A stretch of 64,000 nucleotides of DNA from JAPLUA01 sp964625855. GTDB lineage: Bacteria; Verrucomicrobiota; Verrucomicrobiia; Limisphaerales; UBA8199. Both the position numbers and the translations under genes were made by a program. Positions 28,925-39,001 of this stretch are shown piece after piece. Location of the stretch: the NCBI GenBank assembly GCA_964625855.1, contig CAZVFC010000019.1, positions 62,001 to 126,000 of the forward strand, read 5' to 3'. Each line of letters begins with the position of its first letter. Positions within the stretch are counted from its first letter, which is position 1. Under the pieces are notes generated by a model that saw only the letters and a list, made by a program, of their open reading frames with translations, was not told the DNA's origin and ran no database searches.

Positions 28925-29087
28925 CAGTCAGCGCTGATGCGCGCGCGGCCCGATGGACATGGAAGGGAGGGACGCATGGCAAGAACTCCTGCGGGGCCCT
29001 GTGCCCTCATCAGGAATAATGCGCCGCGCTCTGAGAGCCAGCCAACACGAAGATGGCGTGTTGAGAGCGTGACTTGAAGGTGGTTAT

Positions 29088-29141
29088 CCCCTGATTAACG
29101 CCCAATTAACCCTTGATTAACCCCTGATTGGCCCTTGATTT
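29088..29141. repeat. Short tandem array of CCCTTGATTAA-like units
   Basis: The units are CCCTGATTAACG, CCCAATTAAC, CCTTGATTAAC, CCCTGATTGG and CCCTTGATTT, following one another without spacers. They are too short and too variable for a CRISPR array. The AT-rich GATTAA cores could be protein-binding boxes, but no gene start lies close by. Confidence 0.65.
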
Positions 29142-29286
29142 GACCAATTTACGGTTGCCCAGCCTGAATTTTTGGCAACCTGGAGACGGCCTTTTGGCCA
29201 CGCACGGACCGGACAGTCTCCAACATCAGAACGAGGCCCAGGTGTGAGGTGTGATCTGGCCTTCGCATGCGGCCTGCAGGAGCTGA

Positions 29287-29457
29287 TTAGCTCAGAACTA
29301 GGAGGCAAGCCAGGGCGCCGGCGCACAGCACCAGAAAGCCGAGGATGACGCCATCAATCAGGCCAAATCGCGACTCTTCTGAGTGGTTAGCCGGTACGAC
29401 CGCCGCTTTCACGTAGCCGCCGCCCTTCCGATTTGCCCTGTAAACGATCGCACTCAT
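29287..29457 (-). CDS. Small single-pass membrane protein (56 aa)
   Basis: A 56-codon frame begins MSAIVYRANRKGGGY and ends with a hydrophobic helix (GVILGFLVLCAGALACLLVLS). It therefore encodes a tail-anchored-type peptide with a basic, cytoplasm-facing N-terminus. AGGAAGG lies directly upstream of the ATG as a possible ribosome binding site, though closer than usual. No family is recognised. The clear polar/hydrophobic division argues for a real gene. It is transcribed away from the glycosyltransferase genes. Confidence 0.5.
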   Translation of the reverse strand: MSAIVYRANRKGGGYVKAAVVPANHSEESRFGLIDGVILGFLVLCAGALACLLVLS

Positions 29458-29774
29458 ACCTTCCTGGCAGCATGCCGCGGGCCAGCTTGGGCAAGGGAAA
29501 CCCGTGAGTCTGCCAGTGTCCCTGTCCTGTCTCAGCCCTTGCGTTCCGGCTGTACGGCGCGGGTTTCCTCCGTAGGCTTATCCCGCGCAGCCTCGGGGCT
29601 GTGGTCCCTGAAAAACCCTTGCCGCCCGGCTTGAACGCATCATATTGATTCAGTGAACAAGCGGTTGTTGTTGACTTCGGGCATTCTGCGAATGGCCGTG
29701 CTTCACGTTTCCCGCCGCGGCCCGGGCGTCGGCGGCCTGTTTTGCCGTGGAGCGCCTCGGCCTGGGCCGGAGCT

Positions 29775-31007
29775 ATGAGGATCGCCCTCCTGACCACGGA
29801 TAATCGGGAGCATTACCGGGACTATGCGGCGCGAGTCCCTTATTTTGGCACCGCGCCGGCGGCCTTGCTGGAAGGTTTTGCGCGGTTCCCGGAAGCCGAG
29901 GTTCATGTCGTATCATGCACGCAAAAGGCCGGGCCGGCGCCGGAGAAGCTGGCGGCCAACATCTTCTTTCACAGCCTCCTGGTGCCGAAATTCGGTTGGG
30001 CGCGGACAGCCTTCCAGGGTTGCATCCGCGCGGTGCGACGAAAGCTAAGGGCCATCCGGCCCGACATCGTGCATGGACAAGGCACGGAACGAGACTGCGC
30101 GTTGAGCGCGGTCTTCTCGGGCTATCCGAACGTTGTGACGGTCCACGGCAACATGCGTTGGATCGCGCGGGTGACCCGGGCGCGGCCGTTCTCCTATTGG
30201 TGGGTGGCGGCATGGATGGAAGCCTTCACCCTGCCGCGCGCGCTGGGAGTGGTTTGCCTCACCCGCCACACGCAGTCAGCCGTGTCCGGCCTGGCTCCGC
30301 GCACGTGGATCCTGCCGAACGCCGTGCCGGCTGCCTTCTTTGGAATCAACGCCCAGCCACAATCCATTGTCCCGCCACGGATCCTGTGCGTGGGAAATGT
30401 CTGTCCCCTGAAGAATCAAAACGCATTCATCCGCGCCTTGGACGGCCTCGTTGATACCTGGAGCATCCAGGCAACCTTCCTGGGCCGCGCTCAACGCGGC
30501 GAGCCCTACGCGGACGAGTTCTTCCGCCTGCTGGAGGCGCGCCCCTGGTGCCTCTGGGGCGGGTTTGCCGATCGCGAGCAACTGAGTGAAGCGTATCGGA
30601 AAGCAACCCTTCTAGCCCTGCCCTCGCTTGAAGATAACTGTCCCATGACCGTCTTGGAGGCAATGGCCGCCAGTGTGCCGGTCGTCGCGGCAGGCGTTGG
30701 CGGCATCCCGGACTTGATCGAGGACGGCAGGACCGGTCTGCTCTGCGATCCGCTGGACGCAGCGAGCATGAGGAGGGCCATCGAGAGAGTGCTCGTGGCA
30801 CCTTCACTGGCTGCGGACGTGGCTTGGCGGGCGAAGTCTCGGGCGCAGGAACGTTTCCATCCTGAAGTCATCGCCCGGCGGCACCTCGAGCTCTATCGCG
30901 AGGTGCTGGGGGCGACTGCCACCGGCAAGACAGCAGAACCTGCCCGCTCTGCCGATCCGGGCCCTGCCCGCCGGGCGCTATCCGACACAGTAAGCCAGCC
31001 GAGTTGA
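29775..31007 (+). CDS. Glycosyltransferase family 4 (GT-B fold)
   Basis: This 410-residue protein starts at ATG 29775 (MRIALLTTDNREHYRDY). The N-terminal Rossmann domain contains PDIVHGQGTERD and VVTVHGNMRWIAR. The C-terminal donor-binding domain begins near PPRILCVGNVCPLKNQN and includes the E-x7-E-type motif region LPSLEDNCPMTVLEAMAASV followed by VVAAGVGGIPDLIEDGRTG, typical of GT4 retaining transferases. It likely transfers a nucleotide-activated sugar to an extracellular polysaccharide or lipid carrier. The GT2 gene follows immediately. Confidence 0.9.
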   Translation: MRIALLTTDNREHYRDYAARVPYFGTAPAALLEGFARFPEAEVHVVSCTQKAGPAPEKLAANIFFHSLLVPKFGWARTAFQGCIRAVRRKLRAIRPDIVHGQGTERDCALSAVFSGYPNVVTVHGNMRWIARVTRARPFSYWWVAAWMEAFTLPRALGVVCLTRHTQSAVSGLAPRTWILPNAVPAAFFGINAQPQSIVPPRILCVGNVCPLKNQNAFIRALDGLVDTWSIQATFLGRAQRGEPYADEFFRLLEARPWCLWGGFADREQLSEAYRKATLLALPSLEDNCPMTVLEAMAASVPVVAAGVGGIPDLIEDGRTGLLCDPLDAASMRRAIERVLVAPSLAADVAWRAKSRAQERFHPEVIARRHLELYREVLGATATGKTAEPARSADPGPARRALSDTVSQPS

Positions 31008-31009
31008 GC

Positions 31010-31885
31010 ATGCCTGGAACACCCATGCCTGACCTGCCCCGCATCTCGGTCGTGACCCCAAGCTTCAACAGTGTGGCCACCATCGCCGCGACCATCCAGA
31101 GCGTGCTCCGCCAGGATTACCCGAATTGGGAACATATCGTGATGGACGGAGGCTCAAACGACGGGACCATCGCACTGCTCCAACGCTATCCGCGGTTGGT
31201 TTGGGGATCCGAAAAGGACGAAGGGCATTACCACGCGATGAACAAGGGGATCGCCCGGGCCACCGGGGACGTGGTGGTCATCCTGAACGCGGATGACTGT
31301 TTCCGTGCGGGTGTGTTAGGCCGCGTGGCGGAGGCATTTCAGAAGCATCCTGACTGGGATGCGCTTTTCGGAGATGTCGTCTTCGTGGATGGCGCGGGCC
31401 GGGAGATCTATCGCCGCCAGGAGGCCGGCTATGATTACAACGTGTTGCTTTACGGTGTGGATTACATCTGCCACCAGACGCTGTTCGTGCGCAAAGCAGT
31501 CTATGACCGGCTGGGGCTCTATCGGCACAAAGAGTTCCTGAACTCCGCCGACTACGAGTTCAAACTCCGGCTCGGGCGCCAGGGTTGCCGGGTCGGCCAT
31601 CTGCCGGAAGTGCTGGTGGACTATCGCTACCATGCCCAGGGCCAGTCCGCCGATCTGCGGATTATCCGCAATATGATCCAGGAGGCGGTCCTCATCCGGC
31701 GCGAGCACGGCAACCCTGGCGGCTGGCGGGCCGCATGCCTGCGGATCGCCTTCAAAGCCAAGCGCCAATTCCAGAAGCTGCGCATCCGCCATACGTGCGA
31801 TCTCATTCCCGGCACCTGGCGCCTGAAATCCCACCTGCGTGACAAGACTCAGTTCTCGTCCAATGCTGGCCTGGACAAACTTTGA
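31010..31885 (+). CDS. Glycosyltransferase family 2
   Basis: This 291-residue GT-A fold enzyme begins with ISVVTPSFNSVATIAATIQS, has WEHIVMDGGSNDGT and the metal-binding D-x-D region as VVVILNADDCFRAG. The acceptor-side block HQTLFVRKAVYDRLG and FNSADYEFKL-like sequence are typical of GT2 enzymes of polysaccharide loci. ATG 31010 lies 2 nt after the GT4 stop; a TTG at 31004 or ATG at 31025 are alternatives. It probably acts with GT4 in glycan assembly. Confidence 0.9.
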   Translation: MPGTPMPDLPRISVVTPSFNSVATIAATIQSVLRQDYPNWEHIVMDGGSNDGTIALLQRYPRLVWGSEKDEGHYHAMNKGIARATGDVVVILNADDCFRAGVLGRVAEAFQKHPDWDALFGDVVFVDGAGREIYRRQEAGYDYNVLLYGVDYICHQTLFVRKAVYDRLGLYRHKEFLNSADYEFKLRLGRQGCRVGHLPEVLVDYRYHAQGQSADLRIIRNMIQEAVLIRREHGNPGGWRAACLRIAFKAKRQFQKLRIRHTCDLIPGTWRLKSHLRDKTQFSSNAGLDKL

Positions 31886-32194
31886 GTGCGCACGGGTCAT
31901 CGGTCTCCGATCGCGGACACTCGCCGCTGCCTGAAGTAGCAAGAGACACGCAGCACCCACGCCAGCCGACGCGCGCTTGCCGGCCGGGCACGCAACGATT
32001 CAAAATGGCGATACCGGTGGAACGACAACGGCGGCGGATCGAGTCGAACCCCATACCGCTCCCGGACGTGGGCCTGGGGGTCTATTCTGAGCCGCGAGCT
32101 CAGAGCATTTCTGCCCATCTGGAATAGGGCTCGGAAGAAGCACTGCTTTTTCTTTTGCGCCGCCGGATGCCTCAGGATATTGTCTCAGTGGTCT
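31886..32194. other. Spacer between GT2 gene and tRNA-Gln
   Basis: No gene, repeat or convincing terminator is seen in this 309-nt stretch. Confidence 0.5.
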
Positions 32195-32268
32195 TGTCCG
32201 GTGGTGTAATGGTAGCACAAGAGTCTTTGGAGCTCTTTGTCATGGTTCGAATCCATGCCGGACAGCCA
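32195..32268 (+). tRNA. tRNA-Gln (UUG anticodon)
   Basis: The acceptor stem TGTCCGG pairs with CCGGACA. The anticodon loop CTTTGGA carries TTG at 32227-32229, the T loop is TTCGAAT and CCA is encoded at 32266-32268. The decayed restriction-methylase remnant lies about 180 nt downstream; tRNA genes commonly border such accessory DNA. I found no repeated 3' tRNA end that would mark an integrated island. Confidence 0.93.
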
Positions 32269-32447
32269 GTTCTCCCAAATAAAGTGAGGGTCTAGCGGTG
32301 GCCCCCAACGTTCCCCCAAACATTCTGGGGCACCTGGAGAGTGAGATCGAGGAACACGTGAAGCCTGCCAAGCCGAGCGAACCGCTCGCTGTCAACTCAC
32401 ATTCCGTCCTTGCAAGCCTCTCTCCATCCCGATATGACACCCAGGCC

Positions 32448-32789
32448 ATGCAATGAGCAGAGTTCAATAAGAAATGGTCCCGCTATAAGGGCAAGGAAAC
32501 ATCCGCCTATCAGGAACATTTCACCGACCTCTGCCGCCTGGTGAACCACTCCACCCCAGCCGCCGCCGACCCGACCGGCTCCGAATCCTTCTGCTTTCCG
32601 CGCCCCACACCTGCGCAGGAAGCTGCGATTGCGGCCGCCTACGGCTGGCTGGCCGACCTGACCGACGACCAGATCCTGAAGCGGTTGCTGGCGTTAAACC
32701 TCGAACGCGCCGCCGAGGAAGCCAGGGCGCCGGAATCACCGAAGCGAAAGTCAGCCCAACGCGAAAAGACCGAGCACGAAATGCTCTGA
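32448..32789 (+). pseudogene. Internally deleted remnant of an MmeI-like DNA methyltransferase
   Basis: The remaining frame joins the first about 45 residues of a class I/type IIG (MmeI-like) methyltransferase directly to its last about 60. The first part reads EFNKKWSRYKGKETSAYQEH, then FTDLCRLVNHSTPAAADPTG. The last part is AIAAAYGWLADLTDDQILK and LLALNLERAAEEA. Everything in between, including the SAM-binding and NPPY motifs, is gone. An in-frame TGA also follows ATG-CAA at the original start (32448). The fragment cannot be an active enzyme. It lies next to tRNA-Gln in a decay zone. Confidence 0.75.
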
Positions 32790-33040
32790 CCGCCAAGCAC
32801 CCATCCCCCAAGAGGGGAGGACTGCCTCGAATGGCGCTTGGCTAAGGCCCGACACATTTGAGTTTTCCTCAGAGAATGGCGCAAACCAGCATGCCTGTTA
32901 CCGACCACACCCCGGCGCGCCGGCTCCCAAGCGGGCCGCGCCAGTAGGCCCCGGCCCAGGCAGGTGACGTTCCGAGGCTTCCTCCGGCCCGCGTTGCCCC
33001 GCGCCCCCTCCAAGACCCGGCCGTTCCCGGAGTCGGGCCG

Positions 33041-33278
33041 GCGGCCTTAGCCCTGACAGGCCGTGCGGTAGCCAGCGCCTAGACACGTACAAGACAGTAC
33101 CTGGCTTCATAGAATTTCTATGAAGCCAGGTACTGTCTAGGCACTCCGGGACCCGTCCGGTGCGCAGACCAACCGAGGTGGGGCGGGGGAACCCGACTCC
33201 AGGCTTGCCTGCCAGGGGATGGTGCGCTCATCTGCAAGTGCCTAAGCCCTAGTGATTTACGCCTTAACCAGGCGCCAT
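33041..33278. repeat. Dispersed repeat element, copy B, with shortened hairpin
   Basis: This copy matches 4908-5165 along its whole length, including CTCCGGGACCCGTC, CAAGTGCCTAAGCCCTAG and the TTAA end. Its central palindrome is asymmetric. The left arm contains GTACAAGACAG, whereas the right arm goes straight from CTGTC to TAGGC. This is explained by a deletion between two GTCT repeats in an ancestral perfect arm. It ends about 20 nt from the LamG-type relic. Confidence 0.85.
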
Positions 33279-33298
33279 TCAGGACTGCCTCCATCAAA

Positions 33299-33955
33299 TC
33301 AGGGCAGATGCCAACTGTGGCAGAAGCGCCGCCCGAAAGTCGTGGCGCTGGAGTCCGTATAGCACTCGACCGCGCTGGCGGCCACGTCCGTGGCAATGCC
33401 CGACCAGCTTCCCGGATTGGTTGCGGCCTGGATCACGTAGGTTGTGCCAACTGCCAGGTTGCTGAGGGTGAACTGAAGACCACCCGCCGGCATTCGGATG
33501 GGGTTAATCAACGTCGCTGCCGTCGGCGTCGGCCCCGTTCCTGCCATCAAGAACTGAGCCACACTCAGTGCGGAGTGAGAAATCCTGACCTCGTCAACGT
33601 ACCCATAAGCCCGGTCGCTATGCGCGCCGTTATACAGCCTATCACGACCCACAATGGTTCGCCAGCGGCCTGTCTCCGGTTTGAACGCAGCTTCGATGGC
33701 AAACTGCGAGGGGAGGGCTTGCCTTATGCCGTCCCACAGAGCTGTAAACATGCCCGGATATCCGCCCACATTCTTGACGCAGAAGTTGTTGGCCGCCCCG
33801 GTTTGAGGGACGATCATGGCCGGCAGGGCATTATCGCGGTAATCGAAGCTGGCCCACGCGCCCGAGCTCCAGGCCGACAGCCCAAAGCCTTTGCCGGGCG
33901 ACTACGAGCGTGATTTCACCACCCAATTCCCCACGGGAGCCTCTTGATACTGCCA
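33299..33955 (-). pseudogene. Relic of a LamG-type exported protein
   Basis: On the minus strand the sequence encodes GKGFGLSAWSSGAWASFDYR, FCVKNVGGYPGMFTALWDG, FKPETGRWRTIVGRD and then RAYGYVDEVRISHSALSVAQF. These are segments of a concanavalin-like (LamG) domain, but the middle of the domain between IVGRD and RLYNG is missing. A TAG stop interrupts the frame just upstream of GKGFG. The C-terminus (YVIQAATNPGSWSGIATDV) is the shared exported-protein module. The upstream part is cut off by the hairpin array at 33957-34060. It is a broken gene. Confidence 0.65.
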
Positions 33956-33956
33956 C

Positions 33957-34060
33957 CGTAGCGCAGACTTCAAAGTCTGCTGTGTCGCGGGTTTCCAAAC
34001 CCGCGTCCGGCGGGACTTTTAGCGCCTCGCCGACTTGGAAGTCGGCGATACAGCAGTTTT
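33957..34060. repeat. Three-hairpin repeat array
   Basis: Three strict hairpins follow one another: GCAGACTT/AAGTCTGC with 2-nt loop (33963-33980), CGCGGGTTT/AAACCCGCG with loop CC (33986-34005) and GCCGACTT/AAGTCGGC with loop GG (34029-34046). The array starts with GTAGCGCAGA and ends with GCGATACAGCAG, the same end sequences found at 54171-54200. Loop sizes and linkers agree with that array while arm sequences differ in a compensatory way. It lies exactly at the junction between the LamG relic and the truncated transaldolase. Confidence 0.85.
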
Positions 34061-34104
34061 GGCAACCTGCGCCACGAACCCTGGGTCCAACCGACGGGTG
34101 GCAG

Positions 34105-34464
34105 TGTCCAGATGCTCCCGTCCGAGGCCGGCGGCAGCGGCTCCTTTGGGCCAGCACCGGAACCAAGGATCTCAATGGCTCCGACTTGCTGTACGTCCAA
34201 GCGCTCGCGGCGCCCTTTACAGTGAACACGATGCCGAAGGCGACGCTCAAGGCCCTGGCCGACCACGGCGAGGTTGGCCCGATCATGCCGGCGGACGGCG
34301 GCGACTGCGAAACCGTGTTGGTCCAGTTCGCGAGAGCAGGGGTCAACGTTGACTCCCTGGCCGCTCAACTACCGGCCGAATGCGCCACGGCGTTCGTCAA
34401 GTCCTGGAATGAACTCATGGCGGTCATCACGTCAAAGTGCGCCGTCTTGCAGATGGCGGCTTGA
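34105..34464 (+). pseudogene. 5'-truncated transaldolase gene
   Basis: The frame reads CPDAPVRGRRQRLLWASTGT, then KDLNGSDLLYVQALAAPFTV, NTMPKATLKALADHGEV and FVKSWNELMAVI. This is the C-terminal third of a transaldolase of the long (tal/pgi-associated) type, including the WASTGTK and NTMP blocks. About the first 250 residues, including the Schiff-base lysine region, are missing, so it cannot work unless an unseen start supplies a partial protein. It directly precedes pgi (30 nt), the position transaldolase normally takes in this kind of operon. Confidence 0.8.
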
Positions 34465-34494
34465 TTCGCGGGGCGGTTTGTAAAGACTATCGGC

Positions 34495-36135
<1,641 letters not shown>

Positions 36136-36252
36136 TGCGTGGTGGCATGCAAAGGCGATACACGGGTCGCCGCGTGAGGGCACGCGGTTTACAATCCTCT
36201 TGCAGGCCGCGAGCTTCCACTCGGCGCTTTTGCTGACAAGAAGGGGGCCGCC

Positions 36253-36942
36253 GTGGAAATCAGAGTGCTGGATGACGCGGCCGCTGTGGCCGAAGCGGCT
36301 GCCCGGACGGTCGCCGCCGAGGCCCGGACTGCGGTCGCGGCGCGCGGCCGCTTCGTTATGGCCGTCAGCGGGGGTCGTACACCCTGGGAAATGCTGCGCG
36401 CGCTTGGCGGTGAAGAGGTCCCTTGGATGGCGGTGCACGTGTTCCAGGCGGATGAGCGCGTGGCTCCGGCGGGACACCCGGACCGTAATCTGACGCGCCT
36501 GCGGGAAAGCCTTCTGGAGCATGCCACCCTGCCGGCGGCGCAGATCCACGCGATGCCGGTGGAAGGCGGTGACCTGGAAGATGCGGCTGAGCGCTATGCC
36601 CAAACCCTTCGGCAGTTCGCCGGCTCACCCCCCGTGCTGGACCTCGCCCACCTGGGCCTCGGGTCCGACGGCCACACGGCTTCTCTCGTTCCCAGTGACC
36701 CCGTGCTCAACATCAACGACGAAGATGTTGCCCTGACTGGGGTTTACCAACAGCGACGCCGGATGACGCTCACCTATCCGATACTCAACCGCTCCCGGCG
36801 TATCCTGTGGCTGGTCACCGGACCGGAGAAGGCGAATATGATTCTCCGATTGCGTGATGGAGATCCCGCGATCCCGGCCGGCCGGATTCGCCCAGATCAT
36901 GCGCTGGTCCTGGCTGACCGTGCAGCCGCCGGGAGGCTGTAA
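36253..36942 (+). CDS. pgl: 6-phosphogluconolactonase
   Basis: This 229-residue enzyme hydrolyses 6-phosphogluconolactone in the oxidative pentose phosphate pathway. The NagB/PGL-fold motifs AVSGGRTPWEMLRAL near residue 40, VFQADERVAP and LGLGSDGHTASLVPSD are present. The start is GTG at 36253, with AAGGGGG a few bases upstream as ribosome binding site. It lies 117 nt after pgi in the same direction. With the transaldolase broken, the remaining pair still covers the entry of hexose phosphates into both pathways. Confidence 0.94.
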   Translation: MEIRVLDDAAAVAEAAARTVAAEARTAVAARGRFVMAVSGGRTPWEMLRALGGEEVPWMAVHVFQADERVAPAGHPDRNLTRLRESLLEHATLPAAQIHAMPVEGGDLEDAAERYAQTLRQFAGSPPVLDLAHLGLGSDGHTASLVPSDPVLNINDEDVALTGVYQQRRRMTLTYPILNRSRRILWLVTGPEKANMILRLRDGDPAIPAGRIRPDHALVLADRAAAGRL

Positions 36943-36977
36943 GCGATGGCCGACGCGCGGATTGCACGTATGTGTTC

Positions 36978-37080
36978 AGCGGAGCGCGGCTGGCCCAGCC
37001 GCAGCGCGTCGGCTTGCAGGGACATCCACCCGCAGAGCGACAGGCGGGCCTGCTGCGACTGGGCCAGCCGCGCTCCACGC
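36978..37080. repeat. Inverted repeat (GAGCGCGGCTGGCCCAG) before the LssY-like gene
   Basis: The 17-nt arm GAGCGCGGCTGGCCCAG (36982-36998) is matched by its exact reverse complement at 37059-37075, with further imperfect pairing inside (AGCCGCAGC/GCTGCGACT). The right arm ends 8 nt before the ATG of the following gene, so the hairpin could influence its expression. A related GCGCGGCCAAGCCGC type occurs at 54008-54085. Confidence 0.85.
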
Positions 37081-37083
37081 TAA

Positions 37084-37908
37084 ATGGAGACGATTGCACA
37101 CGCTGACTGGAAAACTATGCACACTAAACCTGGAAACTCTGAGGCCGGCGGAAAACCACCGGTCCGCCAGCCGCTGAACCGGCCCAGTCGCGGGCGACGT
37201 ATCCTCTGGCTGGCCGGCGCGGTCGTCCTGCTCTATCTCCTGGGCGCGTATGTGATCCTGCCCCTGGCCTGGAAATGGGAAACCCGGCGTCATCCGCCTG
37301 TGTTCGGCGGGCCGCGTATCACACACACACCGGACGGCATCCCTGGCGACCCGGTGAACCTGGCCCTGCTAGGTTCGGAAGCCGACCTTGTTCGTGCCAT
37401 GATCGCAGCCAAGTGGCATCCCGCCGACGCGATCACATTCAGCAGCAGTATTCGGATTGCGGTGGACTCGGTATTCCGCCGGCCCGACGACGATGCGCCG
37501 GTTAGCACTCTCGACCTCTTCGGCCGCAAGCAGGACTTTGCCTTCGAGCAACCGATAGGGAATAGCCCGCGCCGGCGGCATCACGTGCGGTTCTGGCGCT
37601 GGGATCGGCTCGATAACGGCCGCGAGGTGTGGTTCGGCGCGGCCACGTTCGATGAGCGGGTGGGCTTGAGCGATACCACCGGGCAAGTCACCCACCACAT
37701 TGGTCCAGACGTGGACGCGGAACGGGACGGCATTCTAGCAGAGCTTCAAAAGGCCGGCCAAACTGTCCAGGTTTACTGGGTGGATGGCTTTCACAGCGAG
37801 CTACAAGGCAGAAACGGCGGGGGCGATCCGTGGCGCACCGATGGCCGCCTGGGCGTTGCAGTATTAGCAAACCACGCAGGTCCGGCGGCGCCCCACCCCC
37901 TCCCCTGA
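37084..37908 (+). CDS. LssY C-terminal domain membrane protein
   Basis: This 274-residue protein has one transmembrane helix near residues 38-60 (ILWLAGAVVLLYLLGAYVIL) followed by an LssY-type domain. The hallmark pattern includes PDGIPGDPVNLALLGSEADL, AMIAAKWHPADAIT, DLFGRKQDFAFEQPIG, the R-R-x-H-V-R-F-W segment and WFGAATFDERVGLS. LssY was first described in the Legionella type I secretion region, but its biochemical role is unknown. ATG 37117 (MHTKPGN) is an alternative start nearer the membrane helix. An inverted repeat lies directly upstream. Confidence 0.8.
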   Translation: METIAHADWKTMHTKPGNSEAGGKPPVRQPLNRPSRGRRILWLAGAVVLLYLLGAYVILPLAWKWETRRHPPVFGGPRITHTPDGIPGDPVNLALLGSEADLVRAMIAAKWHPADAITFSSSIRIAVDSVFRRPDDDAPVSTLDLFGRKQDFAFEQPIGNSPRRRHHVRFWRWDRLDNGREVWFGAATFDERVGLSDTTGQVTHHIGPDVDAERDGILAELQKAGQTVQVYWVDGFHSELQGRNGGGDPWRTDGRLGVAVLANHAGPAAPHPLP

Positions 37909-38008
37909 GGCATTACTCAGCAACGTGTAAACCGCTGGACAAGCACCAAGGGCTCGAACATTCTGGCCATGTGGCCCGAGGGGCCGCGTTTGACCCAGAT
38001 TTCTTTGT

Positions 38009-38809
38009 ATGGAAGAACCTCCACCGGTCCTGGAATCCCCGCCGGACCCGCCGCCGCGGCCTGCGATGTCTCTCGCGGCCCGGCTGCTGAATGTCTTCGC
38101 CATTCCGGGCGAGGTCTTTACGGTAGTCAAGGTCAGCCGGGTTTCCATTGCGAACTGGGTCGTGCCGATGCTCCTTTCGGGCGTGATTGGGGCACTGACG
38201 GTAATCATCTTCGTCTCGCAACCAGCCGTGCAGGAGAAAATGAGCCAGCGCTTCCAGCAGCAGATCAAGATGCTCGAGCAGCAGGTCAAGGACGGCAAAC
38301 TGAAACAGGCGGACGCCGACCGCACCGTGGCTTTTACCCGCTTCGTCATCGCGCCGCCCACACTCAAGCTGGTGGGCGGGGCGGCAGCCGCGGGCTTCGG
38401 TGTGGCCCGTGTATTCTGGTGGGGCTTCGTGCTCTGGCTTCTCGCGCGGCTCTTTCTCAAGGTCCGCTTGAACTACCTGAAAAGCCTCGAAGTGGCCGGG
38501 CTCGCCTTGATGATCAGCGTGCTCGGAAGCGTGGTGATGCTGCTGCTCATGGTGAATCTGCCGAAGCTCTTTGCCGCGCCCAGCCTGTCCCTGGCAGTCT
38601 CCGACTTTGACTCGATGCGCAAGAGCTCGCTCCTTCTGGTCGTGGCTAACGTGTTCTCCTTCTGGCTGATCGGCGTTCTTTCCGTGGGCCTGGCCAAGCT
38701 CACCAGTGTGCCGTTCCTTCGAGCCGCCTGGTTCATATTCGCCTTCTGGCTCATCCAGGAATCCCTCCTGGTTCTCCTGGGAGGCTTGCTGTCGCCATTC
38801 GCTGTTTAA
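38009..38809 (+). CDS. YIP1 family membrane protein
   Basis: This 266-residue protein has a short proline-rich N-terminus (EEPPPVLESPPDPPPRP) and five predicted transmembrane helices, with the pattern LLNVFAIPGEVFTVVK at the first amphipathic segment, as in bacterial YIP1 domains. A charged coiled-coil-like loop (QQQIKMLEQQVKDGKLKQAD) separates helices 1 and 2. The function is not known; eukaryotic YIP1 proteins act in membrane trafficking. It is 100 nt downstream of the LssY-like gene. Confidence 0.82.
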   Translation: MEEPPPVLESPPDPPPRPAMSLAARLLNVFAIPGEVFTVVKVSRVSIANWVVPMLLSGVIGALTVIIFVSQPAVQEKMSQRFQQQIKMLEQQVKDGKLKQADADRTVAFTRFVIAPPTLKLVGGAAAAGFGVARVFWWGFVLWLLARLFLKVRLNYLKSLEVAGLALMISVLGSVVMLLLMVNLPKLFAAPSLSLAVSDFDSMRKSSLLLVVANVFSFWLIGVLSVGLAKLTSVPFLRAAWFIFAFWLIQESLLVLLGGLLSPFAV

Positions 38810-39001
38810 CGGATCCTGGCTCGATGCCTGATCGCGTGCCGGGCCAGACCCGAGGCGATTTCGGCGGACGGTGCTTTGGAGCAGGCGGCGCAAGAAAGTC
38901 ATAGCCAAGACACACCGATTACCAAATACAGACGGGCGCGTCCCGCCGGTGCTGTTTGACCACCCGCGGCCTGGGCGGTTAAGTGAGACGCTAGCGGCGC
39001 T

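Larger units (their letters stand above)
28425..29286. other. Degenerate intergenic region around the ligA relic
   Basis: Apart from the ligA relic, no gene is seen. At 29088-29141 five imperfect copies of an 11-nt unit (CCCTTGATTAA and variants) occur in tandem, ending with TTTGACC. The region looks like decayed sequence between the POT transporter and the glycosyltransferase genes. Confidence 0.5.

Noticed and set aside
29088..29141. Possible CRISPR-like repeat array
   Set aside because: Units are about 11 nt, variable, and have no spacers; no cas genes are present.
32195..34464. Genomic island integrated at tRNA-Gln
   Set aside because: No integrase and no direct repeat of the tRNA 3' end were found; the region looks decayed rather than integrated.
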